Shown in pieces: positions 7,542 to 14,113 of a stretch of DNA of 14,113 bases. The stretch is from Methanobacteriota archaeon. GTDB taxonomy: Archaea; Thermoplasmatota; Poseidoniia; MGIII; CG-Epi1. Positions within the stretch are counted from its first letter, which is position 1, and every line of letters begins with the position of its first letter. Location: positions 1 to 14,113 of the forward strand of contig JAPOKN010000027.1 in the NCBI GenBank assembly GCA_029977605.1, written 5' to 3'. The notes beneath the pieces were generated by a model, which saw only the letters and a program-made list of their open reading frames with translations, did not search any database and had not been told where the DNA came from. The position numbers and the translations under genes are program-made.

Positions 7542-10500
7542 GATAAATCCTCCAATCTTAATCTAGCAACGATTCCAAGCGATTTCAACTCCTCTAGGAG
7601 TAACTTAAACGCATAGGACATAGAAACTGGATAAATGGAAGTATTGTCTCCCATTGGAGAAGTTAGTACACCTCTTCTATCTAAGTAACCAATGTGTCCG
7701 GATTGACTGTCTACGTATTGTACAGTTTTATCACTTTCATCAAGTAAACGATCTTTGATAACCATTGAAGCTCCATGAGCAATTAAACAATCACGTTCCA
7801 TTTCTCCGAACCTCAGTCCTCCCATTCTTGCACGACCTTCAGTAGGTTGTCTTGTTAGAAGCTGAACCGGCCCTCTTGATCTAGCATGCATTTTACCGGA
7901 AACCATGTGGTGTAATTTTTGATAATAGATAACTCCAACAAAAATTTCAGCATCTATACGGCGACCTGTTTGTCCATCGTACAAAACTTCTCTTCCACTG
8001 TGTTTCAAGCCATATTGCGACAATGCATCTCTCAAATCATTTTCTTTTTCACCAGAGAATGCACTACCGTCTACAGCACGGCCTTCCATACTACCTACTT
8101 TACCACCTATCATTTCAAGAACGTGGGCAACAGTCATACGCGATGGAATTGCGTGAGGATTAATAATCAAATCCGGAGTAATTCCGTCTTCAGTGAAAGG
8201 CATACCTTCAGGTGGAACCATATGTCCAATAACACCTTTCTGACCGTGTCTACTTGCAAATTTATCTCCCATTTCAGGAACACGCTGGTCCCTAACTCTA
8301 ATTCTTGCAATTCTAGAACCGTTTTCAGTTTCAGAAAGCATAACCGAATCTACAGTACCTTTTTCACCATGTCTTACAGTCAGTGAAGATTCTCTAACTT
8401 TTTGAGGACTTAAGAAATCAGTAGGTTCAGCTAAGAATCTTGGAGGGCTAGTTTTTCCAATCAAGACTTCCTTACCTTTCAAATCAATTTCAGGATAAAT
8501 AAGTCCGTCTTCTTCAAGGTAGAAATAAGCTTCTTCAGAACGTGCACCACGAACTTCAGGTCCAGGGATTACAAATCGATCTTCCTGTCCACCAGGATAT
8601 CTTCTTTCCTCAGACATATAGGTTCTAACGAAAGTAGATCTTCCAGTTCCTCGGTCTATTGAACCGCGGTTGAAAATCAAAGCATCTTCCATATTATATC
8701 CATGATAAGACATAACTGCAACAACTAAATTTTGTCCAGCAGGCCTTGCTCTTAGAGTATTATATTTCATAGCTTCAGTTTGAAGCATAGGTCTTTGTGC
8801 ATAATGCAGCAAATGTCCTCTAGTATCAGGCCTTATTCTGTAATTGGCTTGACCCATACCTAAAGACTGTTTTGACATACCTGCACCCATTGTACATCTT
8901 GGAGCAGAATTGTGCTCAGGGAATGGAACATTAGACGTAGCAACTCCCAAAATAGTTAGTGGATCTACTTCCATGTGTGTGTAGGAATGCGTCTTCTTTT
9001 TCTCGGTCAAATAATCTGTATTTAATGCAATTAGACAATTTTCTTCCTCTTCAGCATCAATGTATTCAATGACTCCCTTGTCTATCAAGTCTTCCCAGAC
9101 TAATTTACCGCTCTTTAAAGCTTCAATATCACTATCTTTAATGGCTAATTTATTTCCTCTTTTTGTAATCATCAAAGGTCTTCTTATTCTACCAGGATCA
9201 CTATTGATAATTACATCATTCAAAGAATCATCATATCTTACATTAACTACATTGCTGATTAGGCCCTGCCTCCTTCTTTGTATCATTTCTTTTACAAGAT
9301 CAGTAGGTGCTTTATGAGCTCCAATCAAATCTCCATTAAAGTATACTTTACCCCAAGCAGGTTTTGCTTTATCTATGTCTTGAATATCTAAATTTGCCAA
9401 AGAATCCATTATGATTTGATTTGGCACATTCTCAGAAACATCAACCATTAATGCTAAATTTTTAACCAAACCACAGTTTTGCCCCTCAGGAGTTTCGTTT
9501 GGACATAACCTACCAAATTGAGTAGGATGCAAATCACGAGCTTCGAAGTGAGGCTGAGATCTAGTCAATGGAGATATAACTCTTCGCAAATGTGACAAAG
9601 TAGACATGTTACATGTCCTATCTAACAGCTGTGAAACACCTGCGCGGCCTCCGGTCCAGTTACCAGTTGCCATTGCGTGCATAATTTTGTTTGTTAAAAC
9701 ATCTCTTCTTACTGCATGGTGAACTCTATTCTCTTTTCTTTTAGAGTAAGAGCGTTCCATTTGGTATTTCATATCATTTAGTAAAGCTTGAAGTCCAGAA
9801 CGGAATAATTCTTCCATTAAGTTTCCAGCTAATTTTAATCTTTTATTTGCATAGTGATCTTTATCATCAGGTTTTCGATCTCCTACGTGTAATTCTAGAA
9901 CTTCTCTTGACATGCGTCCAAGGAAAACTGCCTTTTTCATTCTGGAGTCTTCTGTAGTACTCAAGTGAGGTAGCAAGGTATTATCCAAGATGTAGTTAAT
10001 TCTCTTTTTTCTGTATTCTTTAGATTGCCCTGCAGCAAATCTTCTTTCCAAATATTCCAATGCTTCTTGCGTAGTGTAAATTCCTTCCTCATTATGTACT
10101 TCTTCGATATTTGCTAAAATTAAATTTTGTAAATCTTTGTTATCAGTAATTGCAGCCATTATGTCGTCTGCAGATTCCATTCCAAGAGCCATCAGTAAAA
10201 TTGCAAGAGGAACTTGTCCAGAGGCAACAGGAATAGATACAGATAGAATACCATCTTTCTTCTTCTCGACAACAGTTAAAGCTCGGAAACCTTCCCTTTG
10301 TGAGAAAACTTTTGCTAACTCAGTTTGTCTTTGGTATCTTTCCTCTTGTTCTACCATTACACGGTTAGGTGCTAAATCTTCGAGACATACAAGAACACGT
10401 TCGGTCCCGTTTACAATAAAGTAACCGCCAGGATCCATTGGGTCTTCAGATTTTGCCTTTAGCCCCTCACGATATTCAGCATCGCTGGAACCTTCTCCAG

Positions 10501-10957
10501 TCAAAAAGTTTCTGTGAAGATTACAAAGAATAGATTTCACCATAACTGGCATATTTCCTATTTCTTCTTCTACTTCTTCAATTTCGATTCCTTCTTCGAC
10601 AATTGTAAAATTCAAGTAAATTGGAGCTGCATATGTCATATTTCTTAGACGTGCCATCATAGGAATAGAGTCAGTTTGAGAACCGTTTGCCTCGTAGACC
10701 ATAGGCCTTCCAATTCTAATTTTTCCTAGATTAACGATTACATCTAGGTCACCTAATTCTAGGCGTATTGCTCCTCTTAGGGATTCATCAGCACCTACAG
10801 AAATATTGTCAACAACTCTCTGCATCCATGGTGCTTGGTTTTTGTCATGTGGTAGGAAATCATTGAAAGAACCCAATTGATGATTTACTAGTGCGGCACT
10901 TGGCCCGGAAACACTACGACTATCAAAGAAACCTTTGATTAATGCACGTGAATTCAT
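7538..10957 (-). CDS. rpoB: RNA polymerase subunit B (Rpo2), undivided
   Basis: This 1139-residue protein is the second-largest RNA polymerase subunit. It is one chain covering what methanogens and haloarchaea split into B'' and B'. In order: protrusion/lobe (1-400), GNWTGGRAGVSQLLDRT (432-448) and STLSHLRRVISPL (452-464) of the fork region, FGRLCPNETPEGQNCGLVKN (481-500), the active-centre SYHGYNMEDALIFNRGSIDRG region (750-770), GDKFASRHGQKG (897-908) of the hybrid-binding domain, and the C-terminal anchor/clamp ending in SYAFKLLLEELKSLGI. All core motifs are intact. The C-terminal zinc ribbon has lost its cysteines: the CxxC positions read D1083/S1086 and S1100/G1103. The start overlaps the rpoH stop as ATGA. 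The undivided form fits Thermoplasmatota or Thermococci among euryarchaea. Identity certain. Confidence 0.98.
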   Translation of the reverse strand: MNSRALIKGFFDSRSVSGPSAALVNHQLGSFNDFLPHDKNQAPWMQRVVDNISVGADESLRGAIRLELGDLDVIVNLGKIRIGRPMVYEANGSQTDSIPMMARLRNMTYAAPIYLNFTIVEEGIEIEEVEEEIGNMPVMVKSILCNLHRNFLTGEGSSDAEYREGLKAKSEDPMDPGGYFIVNGTERVLVCLEDLAPNRVMVEQEERYQRQTELAKVFSQREGFRALTVVEKKKDGILSVSIPVASGQVPLAILLMALGMESADDIMAAITDNKDLQNLILANIEEVHNEEGIYTTQEALEYLERRFAAGQSKEYRKKRINYILDNTLLPHLSTTEDSRMKKAVFLGRMSREVLELHVGDRKPDDKDHYANKRLKLAGNLMEELFRSGLQALLNDMKYQMERSYSKRKENRVHHAVRRDVLTNKIMHAMATGNWTGGRAGVSQLLDRTCNMSTLSHLRRVISPLTRSQPHFEARDLHPTQFGRLCPNETPEGQNCGLVKNLALMVDVSENVPNQIIMDSLANLDIQDIDKAKPAWGKVYFNGDLIGAHKAPTDLVKEMIQRRRQGLISNVVNVRYDDSLNDVIINSDPGRIRRPLMITKRGNKLAIKDSDIEALKSGKLVWEDLIDKGVIEYIDAEEEENCLIALNTDYLTEKKKTHSYTHMEVDPLTILGVATSNVPFPEHNSAPRCTMGAGMSKQSLGMGQANYRIRPDTRGHLLHYAQRPMLQTEAMKYNTLRARPAGQNLVVAVMSYHGYNMEDALIFNRGSIDRGTGRSTFVRTYMSEERRYPGGQEDRFVIPGPEVRGARSEEAYFYLEEDGLIYPEIDLKGKEVLIGKTSPPRFLAEPTDFLSPQKVRESSLTVRHGEKGTVDSVMLSETENGSRIARIRVRDQRVPEMGDKFASRHGQKGVIGHMVPPEGMPFTEDGITPDLIINPHAIPSRMTVAHVLEMIGGKVGSMEGRAVDGSAFSGEKENDLRDALSQYGLKHSGREVLYDGQTGRRIDAEIFVGVIYYQKLHHMVSGKMHARSRGPVQLLTRQPTEGRARMGGLRFGEMERDCLIAHGASMVIKDRLLDESDKTVQYVDSQSGHIGYLDRRGVLTSPMGDNTSIYPVSMSYAFKLLLEELKSLGIVARLRLEDLS
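7548..7553 (-). promoter_or_regulatory. Shine-Dalgarno of rpoA1
   Basis: The minus strand reads GGAGGA, six bases before the ATG at 7541, inside the last codons of rpoB. It favours this ATG over the in-frame one nine bases downstream. Confidence 0.7.
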
Positions 10958-11199
10958 TCTTCCACCACCAATCGGTATGCGAGGTTACTGCCTGCACTTT
11001 CACTAAAACGATGAACTTCTACAACGTCGTTCGGTTTAGCCTCATCATCCAGAGCTTTCAAAGCAGGATCTTTCAAAAGTATTTTAGGCAATTGATCTCT
11101 AGTTATATTCAAAGGACTCAGCTTTCCTTCAATTTCAGATTCCTTAAGCAAAATGTGCTTCGGTACGAGCTTGTTTAACCACAGTATGTTGTCGTTCAT
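10954..11199 (-). CDS. rpoH: RNA polymerase subunit H (Rpo5)
   Basis: This 81-residue protein is the archaeal counterpart of the C-terminal domain of eukaryotic Rpb5, located at the jaw near downstream DNA. Recognisable features are LVPKHILL (11-18), ITRDQLPKILLKDPALKAL (32-50), the DVVEVHR strand (58-64) and the NLAYRLVVEE ending. Length is normal (about 75-85). It is the first protein gene of the RNA polymerase operon, as is standard, and its stop overlaps the rpoB start. The ATG lies only 27 bp from the tRNA-Lys 3' end, with a modest AGGA upstream, leaving little room for a separate promoter outside the tRNA gene. Identity is confident from sequence and context. Confidence 0.95.
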   Translation of the reverse strand: MNDNILWLNKLVPKHILLKESEIEGKLSPLNITRDQLPKILLKDPALKALDDEAKPNDVVEVHRFSESAGSNLAYRLVVEE

Positions 11200-11226
11200 T
11201 TTGGCATCCTTTTTTCCAAATCATTA

Positions 11227-11303
11227 TGGCGGGCCTGAAGGGATTCGAACCCTTGGCCGTCCGGTTAAAAGCCGGACGCTCTACCTAGCTGAGCTACAGG
11301 CCC
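11227..11303 (-). tRNA. tRNA-Lys (anticodon UUU)
   Basis: The minus strand folds into a complete cloverleaf. The acceptor stem is GGGCCTG with CAGGCCC; the D arm is GCTC/GAGC; the anticodon arm is TCCGG-CTTTTAA-CCGGA with TTT at 11267-11269; the T arm is AAGGG-TTCGAAT-CCCTT. The discriminator is G (11230), as in archaeal and eukaryotic tRNA-Lys, and CCA appears encoded (11227-11229). No intron is present. There is no T-run terminator between it and rpoH 27 bp downstream, so it may share a transcript with the RNA polymerase operon. Confidence 0.96.
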
Positions 11304-11358
11304 TACTGTTCGCTAACCGTTAGATTAATGATATTGGAGCTTGTGGCCAGTCGAGTGG

Positions 11359-11368
11359 TTTATATAAC
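11359..11368 (-). promoter_or_regulatory. Candidate TATA box for tRNA-Lys / RNA polymerase operon
   Basis: The minus strand reads GTTATATAAA, a strong archaeal TATA match. A start about 25 bases downstream would fall near 11338, giving a leader of about 35 bases before the mature tRNA. The element is nearly symmetric and could also serve the plus strand, but the distance to the phosphofructokinase ATG is then long. Confidence 0.5.
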
Positions 11369-11425
11369 ATCTATTCCAAAATAGCTTATTTTTCTAGTTT
11401 AAACACGATTTTAGCACAAAATATT

Positions 11426-11461
11426 GCATTTGATAAAGCTTTTATCGCATTTCAGGCATTA
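11426..11461. repeat. GCATT direct repeats flanking a GATAAA/TTTATC palindrome
   Basis: GATAAA-GCT-TTTATC (11432-11446) is an inverted repeat with 6-base arms. It is bracketed by GCATTT at 11426 and 11447, and a third copy, GCATTA, follows at 11456. The cluster ends about 15 bases upstream of the candidate TATA box of the phosphofructokinase gene, a suitable place for a regulator-binding site. In AT-rich DNA part of this may be chance. Confidence 0.35.
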
Positions 11462-11475
11462 AATTAAGGAAGTAG

Positions 11476-11484
11476 TATTTAAAA
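11476..11484 (+). promoter_or_regulatory. Candidate TATA box for PFK-aldolase operon
   Basis: TATTTAAAA is preceded by purine-rich GGAAG, a possible BRE. Predicted initiation near 11505-11510 gives a leader of about 30 bases before the ATG at 11539. Confidence 0.5.
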
Positions 11485-11538
11485 GAGGTCATTTTCAAAT
11501 GAAGCGGTAATACTTATGTCTGCCCCTCTTAACCAATC

Positions 11539-12732
11539 ATGCCTAAAGTAGCTTTTTTGACAAGTGGTGGAATCGCACCTTGCCTTTCTGCATCAATAGG
11601 AGGACTAATTGAAAAATATAACGAGTTAGATCCTAATATTGAGATGGTAGGATACATGCACGGTTACAGAGGCCTTCTTCTCGGAAAATCGGTTGTTTTT
11701 TCCAATGAAGTAAAAAAGAATTATCAAGTTTTGTACGACTTTGGCGGAAGCCCGATTGGTAATAGTAGAGTTAAATTGACTAACGTTGAAGATTGCATAA
11801 AAAAGGGATTTGTTAAGGAAGGAGAAAATCCTTTAGACGTAGCGGCAAAACAATTAGAAAAAGATGAAATCGATATTTTGCATACAATTGGTGGAGATGA
11901 TACAAATACAATGGCAGCAGCTTTGGCCAAGCATCTAGAAAATTCTGGCAAATCGCTAACAGTAGTGGGCCTTCCAAAGACAGTTGATAACGATGTTATT
12001 CCAGTCAAGCAAACATTAGGAGCATGGACTGCAGCTGAACAAGGAGCTAGATTTTTCCAAAATATAGTTAACGAAAATACTACAAGTCGTAGGCAATTAA
12101 TTATTCACGAAATCATGGGAAGGCATTGTGGATGGCTTACTGCAGGAACAGCATTGGAATACAGGAAACTTTTAGACAAAAAAGAGTATTTGCCAGAATT
12201 ATTTGTTTCAAAAAAGAGGTGGGATGTACATGCAGTTTATATTCCAGAAAAAAATATTGATTTTAAATCTGAATCCGCAAGACTTCGCGAAATAATGGAT
12301 GAAAATGATTGTGTTAACATATTTTTGAGTGAAGGTGCAGGCATGGATACGATTGTTAGAGAAATCGAATCGAGAGGAGAATCAGTGCCAAGAGATGCTT
12401 TTGGGCATGTAAGACTGGATGACATTAATCCTGGGCAATGGTTTGCTAAACAGTTTTCTGAAGCTTTGGATGCAGATAAAACATTAATTCAGAAGAGCGG
12501 TTATTTTGCAAGATCGGCTAAACCAGGTTCAAGAGATTTAGAATTGATAAAAGAATCAGCATTTATGGCAGCTGAATTGGCAATTAACGGACAGAGCGGT
12601 TTAGTAGGACTTGATGAAAATAATTCAGGAAATTTGGGTTTGATTAACCTACAATTGATAAAAGGCGGGAAAGAATTCGATACTTCACAACCTTGGTTTG
12701 AAAACTTGTTAAAAGATATTGGTCAAGAATAG
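11539..12732 (+). CDS. Phosphofructokinase, predicted pyrophosphate-dependent
   Basis: This 397-residue cytosolic enzyme of the PfkA fold phosphorylates fructose 6-phosphate. Visible motifs: N-terminal phosphate-donor loop TSGGIAPCLSASI (8-20), GGDDTNT (118-124), PKTVDNDV (146-153) with catalytic D150, MGRHCGW (193-199) for substrate binding, and GYFARS (321-326). In ATP-dependent enzymes the two donor-selecting sites are usually GGDGS and GTIDND; here Asp (D121) and Lys (K147) occupy the glycine positions, the accepted signature of pyrophosphate-dependent enzymes, which act reversibly. The form resembles bacterial pyrophosphate--fructose-6-phosphate phosphotransferases rather than the ADP-dependent kinases of many euryarchaea. 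It is followed 36 bp later by aldolase, the next glycolytic step, suggesting an operon. The start is the first ATG after the TATA box that opens the frame. Family certain; donor inferred from two residues. Confidence 0.93.
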   Translation: MPKVAFLTSGGIAPCLSASIGGLIEKYNELDPNIEMVGYMHGYRGLLLGKSVVFSNEVKKNYQVLYDFGGSPIGNSRVKLTNVEDCIKKGFVKEGENPLDVAAKQLEKDEIDILHTIGGDDTNTMAAALAKHLENSGKSLTVVGLPKTVDNDVIPVKQTLGAWTAAEQGARFFQNIVNENTTSRRQLIIHEIMGRHCGWLTAGTALEYRKLLDKKEYLPELFVSKKRWDVHAVYIPEKNIDFKSESARLREIMDENDCVNIFLSEGAGMDTIVREIESRGESVPRDAFGHVRLDDINPGQWFAKQFSEALDADKTLIQKSGYFARSAKPGSRDLELIKESAFMAAELAINGQSGLVGLDENNSGNLGLINLQLIKGGKEFDTSQPWFENLLKDIGQE

Positions 12733-12768
12733 CCCCTAATTGTTTTATTGAGGCCGTTTTGCGAGGTT

Positions 12769-13782
12769 ATGAATAAAGAAAGTTTAGCCAAAGTCGCAAG
12801 CGATATTGTCGCTTCTAGCAGAGGAATTTTGGCAGCAGACGAAAGCACCCCTACCATGGGGAAAAGATTGGCTTTAATCGATCAGGAAAACACTGAAGAA
12901 AATAGGAGAGATTTCCGTCAAGCTTTGTTCGACACAGATGGAGTTGAAGATTACATTTCTGGAGTTATCTTATTTGAAGAAACATTAACACAAAAAGCTA
13001 AGGACGGAACTCGTCTTTCAAATATTTTAGAATCTAAGGGCATTTATCCAGGAATTAAGGTTGACAAAGGAGCCCACTCTATGGATTCTTCACCCTCTGA
13101 AAAGCTAACAAAAGGCTTAGATGGTTTGTATGAGAGATGTTTAGACTATTACAAGCAAGGAGCTAGGTTTGCGAAATGGAGGGCAGTAATTACAATTGGA
13201 GACGGAATTCCAACAGATGAATGCATTCAGTCCAATGCATCAGCTCTTGCAAAATATGCAAAAGCTTGTCAAGATGCAGAATTAGTTCCTATAGTTGAAC
13301 CTGAAGTTTTGATGGATGGAGACCATACAATTGAGACATGTTATGAAGTTTCTGAAAAGACATTGAAGGCTGTTTTCAAAGAGCTAGAAAATGAAGGCGT
13401 CTATTTGCCAGGAATTTTATTGAAACCAAATATGGTAATATCAGGAAGTGATTGCAAAGTTCAAGGAGATATGATGAAGGTTGCAGAAATGACAGTTAAA
13501 TGCCTTACTGAGTCAGTACCTGCCGAAGTTCCAGGAATAGTATTCTTATCGGGTGGTCAATCCGAAGTAGAAGCTACAGAACACTTGAATGCGATGAACA
13601 AAATGGGAGATCATCCATGGGCTTTGAGTTTTTCATACGGCCGAGCATTACAGCAATCAGCATTGAAAACTTGGAATGGTCAAAAAGACAATTTAGAATC
13701 TACATATGCAGTATTTCACCATAGGGCTGAAATGAATTCTTTGGCTTGCAGTGGTGAATATACTTCATCGCTAGAAATTTAA
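12769..13782 (+). CDS. Fructose-bisphosphate aldolase, class I (animal/bacterial type)
   Basis: This 337-residue enzyme cleaves or forms fructose 1,6-bisphosphate through a Schiff base, without metal. It matches vertebrate aldolase closely: GILAADEST (19-27, D24), GIKVDKG (95-101, K97), FAKWR (134-138, K136), PIVEPE (174-179, E177), LLKPNM with Schiff-base lysine K219, FLSGGQSE (259-266) and SFSYGRALQ (287-295), equivalent to D33, K107, K146, E187, K229 and S271 of the human enzyme. The chain stops after the conserved SLAC-GEYT segment, so it lacks the C-terminal tail with the terminal Tyr found in animal enzymes. ATG 12769 is preferred because the family N-terminus (MNKESLAKVAS) begins there; a TTG seven codons upstream is in frame but adds nothing conserved. 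Most archaea use the unrelated DhnA-type aldolase or the bifunctional FBP aldolase/phosphatase, suggesting acquisition from bacteria. Confidence 0.96.
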   Translation: MNKESLAKVASDIVASSRGILAADESTPTMGKRLALIDQENTEENRRDFRQALFDTDGVEDYISGVILFEETLTQKAKDGTRLSNILESKGIYPGIKVDKGAHSMDSSPSEKLTKGLDGLYERCLDYYKQGARFAKWRAVITIGDGIPTDECIQSNASALAKYAKACQDAELVPIVEPEVLMDGDHTIETCYEVSEKTLKAVFKELENEGVYLPGILLKPNMVISGSDCKVQGDMMKVAEMTVKCLTESVPAEVPGIVFLSGGQSEVEATEHLNAMNKMGDHPWALSFSYGRALQQSALKTWNGQKDNLESTYAVFHHRAEMNSLACSGEYTSSLEI

Positions 13783-13787
13783 AAACA

Positions 13788-14113
13788 ATGAAAAAAATGA
13801 CCCTAATTGTAATCGCCATGCTCTTGGTAACAGGAGCAAGCGGTGCATATGGGTATTTTTTCATTTACCAATCAGAGGACTCTGATGAGGTAGGAGTCCA
13901 ACAAGAACAGGTTCAGGAAACAAATGATACCGCAGAGGAGGAACCAGAAGAGCCCGAAGAACCTGAGGACCCTCCTGCTGAGGATAATAATTCTTTTTTT
14001 AGAGGATTACGAGACGAATGCTTTGAGCACAATGGAATTGAGAGATGCTGGATTCTCTATGTTCCAGAACAAACAGATGATACACAGTCAATACCCTTGA
14101 TATTTGATTTACA
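13788..14113 (+). CDS. Exported or membrane-anchored alpha/beta-hydrolase, PHB-depolymerase/esterase-like (3' end outside window)
   Basis: Only the first 108 codons are present. The start is MKKM followed by a hydrophobic stretch (about residues 5-27, TLIVIAMLLVTGASGAYGYF), a signal peptide or N-terminal anchor. An acidic Pro/Glu-rich linker follows (about 29-68, with EEPEEPEEPEDPP), then a folded-domain start with two cysteines (ECFEHNGIERCW, 76-87), which could form a disulfide outside the cell. The last visible residues, ILYVPEQ...SIPLIFDL, match the first strands of secreted esterases of the polyhydroxybutyrate-depolymerase/LpqC type (YVP...PLVVDLHG); the nucleophile elbow lies beyond the window. 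It begins 5 bases after the aldolase stop, so it is probably co-transcribed despite no obvious functional link. An alternative start is the Met three codons in. Export is well supported; hydrolase identity is tentative. Confidence 0.7.
   Translation, partial: MKKMTLIVIAMLLVTGASGAYGYFFIYQSEDSDEVGVQQEQVQETNDTAEEEPEEPEEPEDPPAEDNNSFFRGLRDECFEHNGIERCWILYVPEQTDDTQSIPLIFDL

Larger units (their letters stand above)
11304..11538. other. Divergent intergenic region between tRNA-Lys and PFK
   Basis: This is the only sizeable non-coding gap (about 235 bp). It holds a TATA-like element for each direction, a CTAAC-C-GTTAG interrupted palindrome (11313-11323) in the probable tRNA leader, and the GATAAA/GCATTT repeat cluster upstream of the phosphofructokinase promoter. 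No convincing small protein gene is visible. Confidence 0.7.

Noticed and set aside
7919..8386. A 155-codon plus-strand open frame inside rpoB
   Set aside because: It is antisense to a highly conserved region of rpoB, has low-complexity Asn/Ser/Thr/Phe-rich composition, and resembles no family.
10942..11178. Plus-strand 78-codon open frame opposite rpoH
   Set aside because: It is antisense to rpoH, which has clear family motifs; no ribosome-binding site or recognisable product.
11516..11551. Small upstream frame (11 codons from ATG 11516) overlapping the PFK start
   Set aside because: It is very short, has no Shine-Dalgarno, and such frames are expected by chance; without conservation data it is not supportable as a regulatory uORF.
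12748..12768. In-frame TTG start that would lengthen the aldolase by seven residues
   Set aside because: The added residues (MRPFCEV) match nothing in the family, and the ATG at 12769 begins the conserved N-terminus.
1..14113. CRISPR arrays, insertion sequences, transposases or phage genes
   Set aside because: No regularly spaced repeats, terminal inverted repeats or mobile-element proteins are visible; coding density is high and gene content is housekeeping.

Overview
The window is archaeal and most likely comes from a marine Thermoplasmatota-type euryarchaeon (Marine Group II/III-like). The evidence is a split Rpo1 (A' and A'' as separate genes), an undivided RpoB, RpoH and L30e in archaeal operon order, TATA-type promoter elements, a tRNA-Lys with G73, and AT-rich DNA with tightly packed genes. 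The exact lineage is inferred from memory of these families, not from a search.

The minus strand from about 11.3 kb down to base 1 appears to be one co-oriented run: tRNA-Lys(UUU), rpoH, rpoB, rpoA1, rpoA2, rpl30e, a single-chain transketolase, and the 5' part of a SAM-dependent methyltransferase that leaves the window. The RNA polymerase genes overlap by 1-4 bases, and rpoA1, rpoA2 and rpl30e have clear Shine-Dalgarno sequences. The usual archaeal continuation after L30e (nusA, rpsL, rpsG, elongation factors) is absent; transketolase follows instead.

The plus strand from about 11.5 kb to the end holds a predicted pyrophosphate-type phosphofructokinase, a class I fructose-bisphosphate aldolase of the animal/bacterial type, and the N-terminal part of an exported or membrane-anchored hydrolase. 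The 223 bp between the tRNA and the phosphofructokinase gene contain the divergent promoters and a repeat/palindrome cluster. With transketolase on the other flank, the RNA polymerase operon is bracketed by central sugar-phosphate metabolism: PFK and aldolase carry out consecutive Embden-Meyerhof steps, and transketolase links to pentose phosphates.

The most unusual content is in the RNA polymerase. RpoA'' is about twice the normal length, with a roughly 335-residue N-terminal extension of two helix-hairpin-helix-like repeats around a possible PUA/EVE-like domain, joined by a Lys-rich linker. In addition, zinc ligands conserved in this enzyme family are missing: all four in the C-terminal zinc ribbon of RpoB, two of four in the first RpoA' site, and one or two in the second. 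This suggests a zinc-sparing, structurally modified archaeal RNA polymerase.
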